NCBI RefSeq assembly: GCF_007565055.1
Contig: NC_044558.1
Location: 127,212,235-127,276,234, forward strand
DNA from: Rhinopithecus roxellana
Taxonomy: Eukaryota > Chordata > Mammalia > Primates > Cercopithecidae
Direction of reading: 5' to 3'
DNA length: 64,000 nucleotides
In this document: piece after piece, positions 11,990 through 22,745 of the stretch
Position numbering within the stretch: position 1 is the first letter of the stretch
Layout: each line of letters opens with the position of its first letter
The notes under the pieces: model-generated
The model's database searches: none
Told to the model about the DNA's origin: nothing
What the model saw: the letters and a program-made list of their open reading frames with translations, nothing else
Program-made: the position numbers and the translations under genes

Positions 11990-13040
11990 CTTTTTGAAAT
12001 ACCTCTATTTGTGAATGGTCTTTCTGATTTGGAATTTCATTGTTTACTTCTTACTTGGCTGCAGAGACACAGGATTGAGAAGATGATAATGTGGTATTAT
12101 CCCCAGGAGCAACAGCGACTTGGTATACATGCCAATCTAACCTATATGGGGAATTGTGGGTTTCTGTTCTTATATCTTGAAGGTAGGTGAGGTTTGAGTT
12201 CAAGGGAGGGAAGTTTTGTCTTGGGATATTAGAGTCTAATTTCTTCTCAAGCAATTCTCACTTGGAAAGATTTAATATGGGTTAAATGGCTTAAGTTACC
12301 CATCAATAGGAATTGGGTTTAATTATGGGAGCAGAAGGCGCACTCCTATTTTATTCCTATATATTTTTTATTGTCTCTTTTTATGAAATTTTGTTGCATC
12401 CTTTTCTGGATACAGTAGCCACATTCTTAATATGCACTGAATGTACAGAAGTGTTCCTCTGTGTTCTGGAGCTTTCTAATCTTTCCCCCAGTCCATTAAA
12501 TTCAAGATAAACAAACTATCTCCATGTACAAGCTAAACTGCTTCTGTGACAAGCTTTCCACAAACTTCCCACAGGATAAAAAGAATAGTCTAGCAATATT
12601 CCCCTTGTATTGTGCATAATTCTGAGCAGATAGTAAACCAAATAAATAACACAGCTGGACAAACATTCCAACTATAATTTATAAAGTTCAGATCGTGAAC
12701 ACATTTTCATTGTCTTCTTTTTCCATATGGAATCTCATTGTTTCTTTTAATTATTTTTTAAAAAATGTGTTTATGTCAGATGGCATGTTCTTTAGCTAGT
12801 TAAAATAAATTTATGCTGCATTTGAAATGAAGTAAATTTTTTGAGGGGGACCATTTTGGGGAGAAAATTTATTTAGAATAAACAATGTTCTTTGAAGATA
12901 GAAATGTTGAATTTCTGAGTCTAGCTTAGGCTGTGTTGGCACCGGAGCTTCCCCTCCAGTTTTTCTCAGCAGTTACTTAGTGAGATGACCTATTGGGTAA
13001 GTGTATAACTTAGTAACCACTAGTCATTCTGCTGAAGATA
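11990..13040. other. Unassigned non-coding sequence
   Basis: No recognised gene or repeat. The small frames (for example 12313-12510) look like hydrophobic chance frames without supporting context. Confidence 0.45.
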
Positions 13041-13044
13041 TAAT

Positions 13045-13295
13045 CATTGCAATGAACATTTATGAGCACTTGGGTCAAAGCAGAGCCTGTTCCAAGTGCT
13101 TTATATTAGTTGCGCTATTTAGCCTTCAAAATGACCTGATGGTGTGCTTATAGTTACCATCGCATTTTGTGGATAAGAAGACAAAGGTATAGAGAGGTGA
13201 GCAAATTGCTTGTTGTCACCTAGCAAGCTAGTATGTGAACCTAGGATTTGTTACTCCAGATCTATACTTTTAACCCTGATGCTGTATTACCATCC
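13045..13295 (-). mobile_element. Near-complete MIR (SINE), antisense
   Basis: Runs through the MIR 3' part ('gaacatttatgagcact'), core ('ttccaagtgctttatatta'), middle ('tttgtggataagaagaca', 'gcaaattgcttg') and tRNA-related 5' part ('acttttaaccctgatgctgt'). It is one of the better preserved MIRs here. Confidence 0.82.
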
Positions 13296-13981
13296 TTCAA
13301 AAGAAAGTGACCTGTTTCATTGGTCTTTAAGTGACCTCTTCTTTTTTGGAACCACTAACTGATCAACCTACTAACTGGTCAACAACTAACTGGCCAACCA
13401 GCCTTCAAATGACAATGACTGTTTTCCTTACCTCATTACCAAAAGTCAGACCAGAAGAAATTATTTCTTGGAAACAATTAGAGAAAGATAAATAAGTTTT
13501 GTAGCTCTATTTAAAACATGTGGGCAAAATTGACAGTTGATTTTTTTTCTTTCATTTCTTGTTTGTTGAGACACTTTCACTTTGCATGTGCTCAAAAATA
13601 GAACCATCTGATGAAAATTCCATATTCCATACTTTAAAAAGTATTTCCAGCTTTTATTTTAAGTTCAGGGGTACATGTGCAGGATGTGCAGATTTGGTAC
13701 ATAGGTAAACGTGTGCCGTGGTGATTTGAAGCACAGATCATTCCATCACCCAGATATTAATCCCAGCATCCATTAGCTGTTATTCCTGATCCTCTTCCTT
13801 CCCCAAATGCCCCCAGTGTGTGTTGTTACTCTCCATGTGTCCATGTGTTTTCATCATTTAGCTCCCACTTATAAGTGAGGACATGCAGAATTTTGTTTCC
13901 TGTTCCTGTGTTAGTTTGCTAAGGATAATGGCATCCAGCTCCATCCTTGTCCCTGCAAAGGACATGATTTCATTCTTTTTT

Positions 13982-14272
13982 TTTTTTTTTGAGATGGAGT
14001 CTCGTTCTGTCGCCCAGGCTGGAGTGCAGTGGCACGATCTCGGCTCACTGAAACCTCCGCCTCCCGGGCTCACGCCATTCTCCTGCCTCAGCCTTCAGAG
14101 CAACCGCGACTACAGGCGTCCGCCACCACGCCTGGCTGATTTTTTTGTATTTTTAGTAGAGACGGGATTTCACCGTGTTCGCCAGGATGGTCTCGATCTC
14201 CTGACCTCGTGATCCGCCGGCCTCGGCCTCCCAAAGTGCTGGGATTACAGGCGTGAGCCACCACGCCTGGCC
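13982..14272 (-). mobile_element. AluY-like element inside L1, antisense
   Basis: Two-monomer Alu with Y-type text ('acgccattctcctgcc', 'gtcctcgatctcctgacctcg'-like). It is flanked by the 15-bp direct repeat 'atttcattctttttt' at 13967-13981 and 14273-14287. L1 ORF2 resumes immediately after it. It lacks the AluYR changes, so it may predate the monkey-specific lineage. Confidence 0.92.
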
Positions 14273-15220
14273 ATTTCATTCTTTTTTTATGGCTGCATAA
14301 AATTCCATGGTGTATAGGCACCACATTTTCTTCATCCAGTCTCTCACTGATGGACATTTAGGTTGATTCCATGTCTTTGCTATTGTGAATAGTGCTGCAA
14401 TGAACATACCCGTGCATGTGTCTTTATGCAAGAAGAATTTATATTTCTTTGGGTATATACCCAGTAATGGGATGCTGGTCAAATAGTGTTTCTGCCTTCA
14501 CGTCTTTGAGGAATTGCCACACTGTCTTCCACAATGGTTGAACTAATTTACACTCCCACCAACAGTGTATAAAGTATTTCTTTTTCTCCATAACCTCACC
14601 AATATCTGCTGTTTTTTGACTTTTTAATAATGGCCATTATGACTGGTGTGAGATGGTATCTCATTGTGATTTTGATTTGCATTTCTTTAATGATCAGTGA
14701 TGTTGAGCTTTTTTTCATACGCCTGTTGGCTGTATGTTTGTCTTCTTTCAAGAGGTGTCTGTTCATGTTCTTTGTCCACTTTTTAATGGGGTTGTTTGTT
14801 TTTTTCTTGTAAATTTGTTTAAGTTGCTTACAGATGCTGGATGTTAGAACTTTGTCAGATAGATTGCAAACATTTTTTTAACATTCTACGGGTTGTCTGT
14901 TTACTCTGTTGATAGTCTCTTTTGCGGTATAGAAGCTTTTGAGTTTAATTAGATTTCATTTGTTAATTTTTGATTTTGTTGCAATTGCTTTTGGCATCTT
15001 TGTCATGGAATCTTTACCTGTGCCTATGTCCTGAATGGTATTGCTTAGATTTTCTTCTAGGGTTTTTATAGTTTTTGGTTTTATATTTAAGTCTTTAATC
15101 CATCTTGAGTTGATTTTTGTATATGGTGTAAGGAAGGGGGTCCAGTTTCTATTTTCTGCATATGGCTAGTCAGTTCTCACAGCACCATTTATGAAATAGG
15201 GAGTCCTTTCCCCATTGCTT

Positions 15221-15221
<1 letters not shown>

Positions 15222-15259
<38 letters not shown>
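15222..15259. repeat. (T)38 tract within antisense L1 ORF2
   Basis: An uninterrupted run of about 38 T interrupts ORF2 text that continues on both sides. It is probably slippage expansion, since no additional element body adjoins it. Confidence 0.88.
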
Positions 15260-15260
<1 letters not shown>

Positions 15261-15895
15261 GTCAGCTTTTTTGAAGATCTGATGGTTAGAGGGTTGTGGC
15301 CTTATTTTTCTGGATTCTCTATTCTGTCCCATTGGTCTATGTGTCTCTTCTTGTACCAGTACCATGCTGTTTTGGTTATTGTAGCCCTGTAGTATAGTCT
15401 GAAGTCAGGTAGAGTGATGCCTCCAGCTTTGTTCTTTTTGCTTAGGATTGCCTTGGCTATTTGTGCTTTTTTTTTTTTGGTTCCATATGAATTTTAAAGT
15501 AGTTTTGTCTAATTCTGTGAAGAATGTCAATGGTACTTTAATGGGAAGAGCACTGAATCTATAAATTGCTTTGGGCAGTATAGTCATTTTCACAATATTG
15601 TTTCCTCCTGTCCATGAGCATGGAATATTTTTCCATTTGTTTGTGTCATCTCTGATTTCTTTGAGCTGTGGCTTGTAGTTCTCCCTGAAGAGGTTCTTCA
15701 CTTTTCTTTTTAGCCATTTTTCTAGGTATTTTATTCTTTTTGTGGCCATTGTGAATGGGAGTTCATTCATGATTTGGCTCTTGGCTTGCCTGTAGGTATA
15801 TAGGACTTTATAGGTGTATGTATGGTAATTTTTGTACATTGATTTTGTATCCTGGGACTTTGCTGAAGTTGGTTATCTGCTTAAGAAGCTTTTGC

Positions 15896-16263
15896 ATAGC
15901 CCATACTTTTTACCTTACTGCATTCTTATGAAAATAATTCATTGAGTCTCAAGAATGTATTCATTCTTTTTTTCTAGTTCACATTTGTAACACTCTAGGA
16001 AGTGACAAATTCTCAAATGAATTGTTCCAATTGGTTGCTCATTGTTCATGGGCTCTGTGTTACAATGTAACTGTGCTCCTCCTCAGAGGGCAAAAAGTAG
16101 ATTAGTAGTGGCTAATGATAAGAAGAGTTTACTTCCTCTAGTTTTTGAAATTTTTTGGTGTGTAAATTTAAGTTTCCCCATAGCATATTTTAGATGCTTT
16201 AGATACTTAGGATGTATAGAAGGTACATGACTTTTCAAAGCTCATGTATTTAGAAAGGCAGAG
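15896..16263. other. Unassigned sequence
   Basis: No gene or recognised repeat lies between the L1 and the AluYR. Confidence 0.45.
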
Positions 16264-16279
16264 CTGGAGTCACTTTCTT

Positions 16280-16584
16280 TTTTTTTTTTTTTTTTTTTTT
16301 TTGAGACGGAGTCTCACTCTGTCCCCCAGGCTGGAGTGCAGTGGCCAGATCTCAGCTCACTGCAAGCTCCGTCCCCCGGGTTTACGCCATTCTCCTGCCT
16401 CAGCCTCCCGAGTAGCTGGGACTACAGGCGCCCGCCACCTCGCCCGGCTAGTTTTTTGTATTTTTTAGTAGAGACGGGGTTTCACCATGTTCGCCAGGAT
16501 GGTCTCGATCTCCTGACCTCGTGATCCGCCCGTCTCGGCCTCCCAAAGTGCTGGGATTACAGGCTTAAGCCACCACGCCCGGCC
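16280..16584 (-). mobile_element. AluYR-lineage Alu, antisense (Old World monkey type)
   Basis: Carries 'gggtttacgcc', 'cacctcgcccggctag', 'ttttttagtag', 'cccgtctcgg' and 'ggcttaagcc', the set I associate with cercopithecid AluYR. A T tail of about 22 is present. The 15-bp target duplication 'tggagtcactttctt' at 16265-16279 and 16585-16599 is perfect. Few substitutions indicate recent insertion. Confidence 0.93.
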
Positions 16585-16599
16585 TGGAGTCACTTTCTT

Positions 16600-18365
16600 A
16601 GCATAGACCACTTCCAGCTAAATTTATCTTCCTCTCTCATCTAAATTGCACTTTAATCATTGTAGATACTAGTCAAGCAAAAACTGTACTTTGAAGTGTT
16701 CTGTCTCTTTGAGGGCTTATCATTTATATATATATTTGAAAATGTACCAAATATAAGTTCTGCTATGTTCTCAGGAACTGTGGAACTCCTGCTCTGGTTT
16801 CTGTTGAACTCTTGATCAGTATCTCCAGGGATGATAAAGATTAAGAAGCCGAGTCACACTGGCAAGACAGGAAAGAGAAAGGTTTGAAAATTGGAATGTT
16901 AATTAGCTAATTCACCCCACTTTGCTTCCTTGTAAAGTATTGCCTCCATTGAGCTGATATTCTTATATTTTTGGAGGAATATTACAATAAATAGTCTTAC
17001 GAAATCTGATGCTCGATTGGCAGTAGAAATGCTGTCAAGGATGTTTCCTACGGCATGGCTCAGTGCTCCATTAGGAAAGTCCCAAGTGAGAAATTTCCAT
17101 GTAGCTTTAAGAGATAAGAAAAGTTCTGCTTTCTCTGAGAAGTGATTATATCTTTATTTCTCATTTTAACAACATAAATCAACCACAACTTCCATTTCTC
17201 TTTGACTACCTTAGAGAGAAAAATGAATTATATTGACACTTACGATCTGAATATTTGCTTTTTCCCTGCCTACTCATGCCTTAAAGCTTTCCAAGAATGT
17301 ATTATTATTGATATTTTATTATTTTGCTATGTGCATTTTTGTTGCATGTTGCTTAAAATTCTTTGTGGGATTTGGTTGGGGTACAAAACACTCTATAAAT
17401 CTAATTTGCTTTAAGAATAACAACTGGGTAAGGAATGAGTTTTGTTCTTTATTTGGATAAATTTATGAGGCGAGGCTTCTTTTATGAAAGGAATTTTTCT
17501 TCTGTCAGGGAGAAAAATCTTGTTCTTTATTCTTTTAATTTTAGTTATTGGGGACCTGTGAATTAAACTGACAAAACTGATTAGCAAAATCAATCAATGA
17601 AGGAAAAGACAGATTTTCATTCCTATACCTATGCTGGAGTTCACAGAATCCTGTGACTCAAAGATGAGATTAGATTTAGAGGCCTGTATACAGTATTAAC
17701 AGGAGAAAGAGGAGGGAGAATGGCACTTATGGGAAAACAAATGATTTTTAGGAAAGGTAAATGAAGACTTAGGAGAAGAGATGGGAGATATGATAGTTTG
17801 TGACGATGTCTGTTTAGGCAAGTTCTTATCTTTGTGCTGGCTTCTCACTTGTGGTTGTAGAAGTCAATCTTCCCTGGTTGTGAAACTCCTCAGGGAGGGC
17901 ATTTATGACAGCTGAATTCTGTTGGAACGTTCTTCTTTCAGGCAGATAAGGAGAGTTCAGGGGAAAAAAACAAACCCAACTCTGGTATATTCTAGGTACC
18001 TTCATTTCTGAAGAAACTGCTCTTGGGAGGGTACGTTGATCTGGGTAAACCACTGGACATTGCAAAATTTGGTTGTGGGTTAGAGTGGGTTCCAGAAATG
18101 TATTTCTCTAAGTTTTAGTTAAATTTAATAGCTTGACACATCCTTCTCTTAGTTAGTAATGTTGTATTCCCTAATTAAATTTCCAGAGTGCTGGGCTGAC
18201 ATTCTGATTTCTTAAAACTTTCTGTCTCCAACTCACCATTTAAATTTTCAGGGTTATAGTATTTCCTGGCATCTCATTTCCTGTTTTTTTTTTTTTTCCT
18301 CAACTGTAAATGCATTCTTTTTTCTTCTTTCAAATGACAAATTTGTGCTTGTTTTGTGTCAATTG
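16600..18365. other. Unassigned sequence, possibly containing a decayed LTR-like repeat
   Basis: No gene. The stretch at about 17420-18100 has the feel of an old interspersed repeat ('ggcagataaggagagttca', 'gcttttgggaggg'-like text), but I cannot name a family. The rest shows nothing recognisable. Confidence 0.35.
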
Positions 18366-18973
18366 ATACTTTTTTGTTGAGGGGGCGGAGTCTTGCTCTG
18401 TCAACCAGACTGGAGTGCAGTGACATGATCTCTACTCACTGCAACCTTCACCTTCCAGTTTCAAGCAATTCTCATGTCTTGGCCTCTTGAGTAGCTGGGA
18501 CCAAAGGCATATGCCACCATGCCTGGCTTTTTTTTTTTTTTTTTTTTTTTTAAGAGAGAGATGCAGTCTCACTCTGTCCCCCAGGCTGGAGTGCAGTGGC
18601 ACAATCTCGGCTCACTGCAACCTCTACTTCCCGGGTTCAAGCGATTCTCCTGCCTCAGGCCTCCCAAGTAGCTGGGACTACAGGTGCCCACCACCATGCC
18701 TAGTTAATTTTTGTATTTTTAGTAGAGATGGGGTTTCACTGTATTGGCTAGGCTGGTATCAAACTCCTGACCTTGTGATCTGCCCACCTTGGCCTCCCAA
18801 AATGCTGGGATTACAGGCGTGAGACTCTGCACCTAGCCAATTTTTGTATTTTTAGTAGAGGTGGGGTTTTACCATGTTGGCTAGGCTGACCTTGAACTTC
18901 TGACTTCAAGTGATCCACCCATCTTGGCCTCTCACAGTGCTGGGATTATAGGCATGAGCCACTGTGCCTGGCC
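18366..18973 (-). mobile_element. Older Alu (J/S type), antisense, interrupted by a second Alu
   Basis: The first part, 18366-18527, runs from 'ggagtcttgctctgtc' to 'catgcctggct'. The second part, 18839-18973, resumes at 'aatttttgtattttt' and ends 'ctgtgcctggcc'. The two parts join in Alu coordinates without overlap. Both are more diverged than the inner copy. Confidence 0.9.
18528..18838 (-). mobile_element. AluS inserted inside the older Alu, antisense
   Basis: Complete two-monomer element with a T tail of about 24 followed by 'aagagagagatgcag'. It ends 'gcacctagcc'. It lies at the A-rich position after 'ggct' of the host Alu, in the same orientation. I see no clean target duplication, because the host is itself T-rich at this point. 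Confidence 0.9.
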
Positions 18974-19589
18974 AATACATCTTTTGAATAAAAATTAATA
19001 CTACTTAGCACTTCTTATACCACATATAGCGATAATTTTTGTTGAAAGAAGTGCACGTCAAAATAAGTACTTTCCTTTTTCACTTTTACTTTGTCCTAAT
19101 TTCTTTTGTTTTTGGTCTAACTAGGCTCACAGGCTCCAATTACATTATTCTTGCCAAGATTAGAGAGTTAAGTACTAAAATAGAAAGAAGTTAGTTCAAA
19201 TACATAGAATTTTCTCAACCAAAAATCCATATCTTATAAAAGATAATACATATCTTATAGAAGTATAAAATATATCTTATGAAAGTCCAAAATATATCCT
19301 CAATCTGTCTACTTCTTATGTCTCAACTATTATGTTTTTGTTTTTTACAAAATAAATTCCATTTGTACTGTGATAATTTCCTAATTTATCACTCTGCTAC
19401 CTTTCTTTCAAGTCATTTGTCTAGTAGTATTGACAATGTGGTTTTTTAAAAGGCAAGAGAGATCGTTGAAGGTTAAAACCCTTTCACTGTTATCCCGTGC
19501 CCTTAGCACCAAACCATAACTTCTCAACATGACCCACAAGGCCGCATATGATTTTGCCCCTACGTCTTATCTCAGACTGTTATTGTCTG

Positions 19590-20333
19590 ACTAAAGTTCT
19601 TACCCCCTGCGCAGATATAGCCAAACATGGAGACAGCAGGTATTGCAGCAAAGAAGCAGTTTAATTGTCACAAGGCAATTGAATGAGGAGAACAGGAGAT
19701 ATTTCTCAAATGTGTCTCCCTGAGAATCCAGAGGCTAAGGTTTTTAAAGGATGGTTTGTCAGGAAGATTGGGGATGAAATCATAGGAGTGTTGAAGCTGT
19801 CTTCATGTGCTGAGTCAGTTCCTGGGTTGGGGTGGTGGTCACGAGACCAGTGGAATTAGTTCCTTAGTTGGGATTATAAGTCACTGGTCTGGTTGGTGTC
19901 AGTTGGTCCACTTGCATGCAGAATCTGAAAAATATCTCAAAGACCAGTCTTAGGTTTCACAGTATTGTTTGTGATCTCGATTACTATGGAAAAGCAAGGT
20001 AGGAAACAATGACAGGCTATTGTTAACTATGCCTATAGTTTAGCAGAGACGTTTACAAGAGGTGAAATCCCCAGTGGTCACAGCTGCTTGGTTCCTTGGC
20101 CAATCTGACTTCTGGAAGACATGAAAGGGGTCTGCATGACCCAAGAATCATTGTTCTTTAAAAGAAAAGCAAGTTCATTAATCTTGCAGGCAGCCTGCCC
20201 AGAGGCTAGGATAGGAAGATTATCAGTTATTAGTGACTACCGTTTATTGAAATGACTTGTGCAAGCAATCATATATGGAGGAAGAAAAGATCAGCGAGAA
20301 GGGAATATAGTTTACAAAATTTAGGCCCTTACC
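19590..20333 (-). mobile_element. Solitary ERV-type LTR, antisense, inserted in the L2
   Basis: Reverse-complement features of an LTR: a poly(A)-signal-like 'caattaaactgcttctttgc' R/U5 region near 19640-19670, a U3-like body with 'ctgagtcagttcctggg', and 'tctgcatgacccaag' near 20130. L2 sequence flanks it on both sides. No internal retroviral genes are present. The family is not assigned; ends are approximate and no clear 4-6 bp duplication was verified. Confidence 0.6.
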
Positions 20334-20692
20334 ATGATTCCGATCTTGTGGTTTTTTATTAATTTTATGAAGATGGTTTTAAAACATCATTTCTTATCAA
20401 CTCCCAGTTGTTTGTTCTTTCCAGCCACAATGGCTGCCCTTCTCTTCCTGCAAAGCACCATGCTCATTCTTGCTCAGGGTCTTTGTACAATGTTTCCCTT
20501 GTCTGGGCCATCTTTGTCCAGATTTTCTCAGGGCCAGTTCTCATCATTTGAATATCATCTTCCCGGGGAAGCTCTCTCTGACTACTTTCCCTGAAGTCAC
20601 CCTCTTGACCCTATTTACTTCTCTTCTACCCTATTTACTTTCTCTCATATTACCTGTTTTATTTTCTTCATATCACAACGTCACCTGAAATT

Positions 20693-20987
20693 CTTTCTTT
20701 TGGAAGCAAGGTCTCACTTTATCATCCAGGCTGGAGTGCTGTGGCACAATCATGGCTCACTGCAGCCTCAACTTCCCAGGCTCAAGTGATCCTTGCACCT
20801 CAGGCTCCTGAGTAGCTGGGACTAGAGAGTTATGCTGCCATGCCTGGCTAATTAAAAAAAATTGTTTTTATAGATATGGGATCACACTGTGTTGCCTTGG
20901 CTGGTCTCAAACTCTCGGCCTCAAGCAATCCTCCTGCCTCAACCACCCAAAGTATGAGATTAGAGGGGTGAGCCATCATTCCCAGCC
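20693..20987 (-). mobile_element. AluJ inserted in the L2, antisense
   Basis: J-type text ('ggcctcaagcaatcctcc', 'gcctcaacttcccaggctc') with many substitutions. Flanked by the 9-bp direct repeat 'cctgaaatt' (20684-20692 and about 20986-20994). L2 text resumes directly after it. Confidence 0.88.
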
Positions 20988-21125
20988 TGAAATTATTTAC
21001 TTGTTTATTGCCCATCCCCTCAAAAGAATGTAAACCCAATAAGATGAAGGCATTATCTACCTTTATTCTCTGCTATGACCATATCTGCTCTGAAATGTAC
21101 TCACTGACTCTTCGTTAAGTGAATC

Positions 21126-21295
21126 ATGTCAAATAGAAAAAAAATTGTACTACTTGCTAAATAGTTACGGGGTGATAAATTTTCCAAACAAACAGTAAAT
21201 TCATGAAATGGACATAGAAACTTGGTTTTGAATATATTTTATACAAATATTTTGAATACAGTTTTACTGAAATGCCTGGATAGACTTTCATACAC
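21126..21295. other. Unassigned AT-rich spacer
   Basis: Nothing recognisable between the L2 and the next old repeat. Confidence 0.4.
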
Positions 21296-22745
21296 AGTAT
21301 TATATTTTTAAAATTTTGGAATAAGCATAAACTTATAGAAAAGTTGAAAGTATAGTACTGGAACTATTTTTTTTTTCTTGAATCATTTAGTAGTATGTTG
21401 CTCAATGCTTTCATGTGTGTTTCTTATTAACAAGGACATTCTCCTACATAACCAAATCCAACTACCAAATCAGGAAATTTACATTGATACATTACTATGA
21501 ATCTATTGAAGTTTCATCAGTTGTCCCAATGATGCCACTGATAGCAAAAAGGATCCAGTAGAATCACTCATTGTAATTAGGTCTCATGTCTCTTTATCTT
21601 TCTTCATTTTGGAACAGTTCCTTAGTCTTATCTTAACTTTCACGACCTTGACACTTTTGAAAATAAAAGGCCAATTATTTTGAAGAATGTTCTTTAATTT
21701 GTAATTGTGAGGAACATGATAGATGTGATGCTAAGTTCTCATTGCATCCCATCATGTGGCACCTGATTTTAATTTTTCCTGTTTCTGATGGTATTTACCT
21801 TGACCATTTGATTAATGTGGTATCTGCCAGATATCTCCACTGTAAATTTATTCTCTTTTCCTTTCGTAATAGTATTTTGTGGAACAGTCTCTTCAGATTA
21901 TATGACACATCTCTTTTCTCATCGAAATTTCAGTTTATTCATTTATTTAAATATGTGTGTTTTCTATGTTATTCTTCTTGGGTTATACTTTGTTACTGTC
22001 TTTACTTGATATAATGCTCAAATTCCTACCAATTTAGCCAGGAATTTGCTCAAGCTGGCTTTTGTGTCCTTTTGACATGCCTTTACCATTTTTTGTGTGT
22101 TTTCTTGATTTTTGGCATAACAGACATTCCAGGCTCATTTTATACTTCCCTTGTTTTAATTCTGTTTATAGTCTGCTGTTTCTCTATGAAGACTTTGTTT
22201 CTTTTAGTGAGGAATGGTAATTAAAGGCCAAGGTCTGGACATTAGGTATGTTCATTGATATTGAGGTATCATTGCTTCCAGGTCTTCCAATGGGCGGATA
22301 AGGGAATAAACTTATATAAAATTTACATATTTATAGCTATACTTATTTCCATATGTATGTGTGTGTGTATATATATGCATGTGCATGTATATATGTATGT
22401 GTATATACATATAAATATAGTGTGTATATCAAAAACCATAACTTCACATATTTCTTCCAGTTCTAATCCTCTCTAACCATATCCTAATATGCCCCTTTGG
22501 GTGAGTTTACATGGTAATGACTTTGTCAGCCTAACTGTACTCTAAGTCTAGTCTGTCTCTTGATTACAAATTTAAAAAGTCTTATTCATGATGGGTATTG
22601 TATCGATTGAAGTCTGAGAAAAAGTGTTGGCAGAAGTGACATTTTGGGGGAACACATAGGGGAAAAGATAGAGAAATGTATACTTAATATTGAAATGCAT
22701 GTATAATAATACATTTCCACAATTATACTCTATTTGTTTACATTC
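21296..22745. mobile_element. Old interspersed repeat, probably L1M-type LINE (family and strand uncertain)
   Basis: Long collinear similarity to a common mammalian repeat as I remember it: 'caaggacattctcctacat', 'catgtctctttatctttc', 'gaccttgacacttttg', 'tggtatctgccag', 'tgacatgcctttacc', 'cattccaggctcatttt'. A TG/TA-rich microsatellite interrupts it. Short frames at 21742-22014 come from this repeat. The call as LINE is from memory and not certain. Confidence 0.6.
22352..22425. repeat. (TG/TA)n-rich microsatellite
   Basis: Mixed TATG, TGTG and TATA units over about 74 bp, mostly alternating purine and pyrimidine, inside the old repeat. Confidence 0.85.

Larger units (their letters stand above)
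13645..15895 (-). mobile_element. Antisense L1 (L1P-type), 5'-truncated, split by AluY
   Basis: The 3' UTR at 13650-13900 ('gtacatgtgcaggatgtgc', 'atcacccagatattaatccc') runs into ORF2 back to the reverse transcriptase domain near 15895. The minus-strand frame at 15405-15839 (144 residues) is ORF2 thumb/RT text with frameshifts. A T tract at 15222-15259 expands what is normally a short run in ORF2. A possible 9-bp direct repeat 'ccatacttt' (13627, 15901) is weak support for the ends. Confidence 0.87.
19440..21125 (+). mobile_element. LINE-2 (L2) 3' region split by an LTR and an AluJ
   Basis: Three L2 pieces occur in order. 19440-19588 has 'cacaaggccgcatatgatt' text. 20390-20692 has 'tttgcac'-like and 'gctctctctgactac' text and 'ttttattttcttcata'. 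20995-21125 has 'tttacttgtttattgccc' and 'aatgtaaacccaataagat'. They are collinear with the L2 3' end as I remember it. The copy is much diverged and non-coding. Confidence 0.75.

Noticed and set aside
13627..15909. 'ccatacttt' pair as the target duplication of the antisense L1
   Set aside because: The left copy is separated from the L1 end by about 10 bases that are not a T tail, so it may be chance. It is kept only as weak support.
19230..19300. Repeated 'atatcttat' motif as a regulatory array
   Set aside because: Three or four imperfect AT-rich copies in AT-rich DNA, with no spacing or context to support function.
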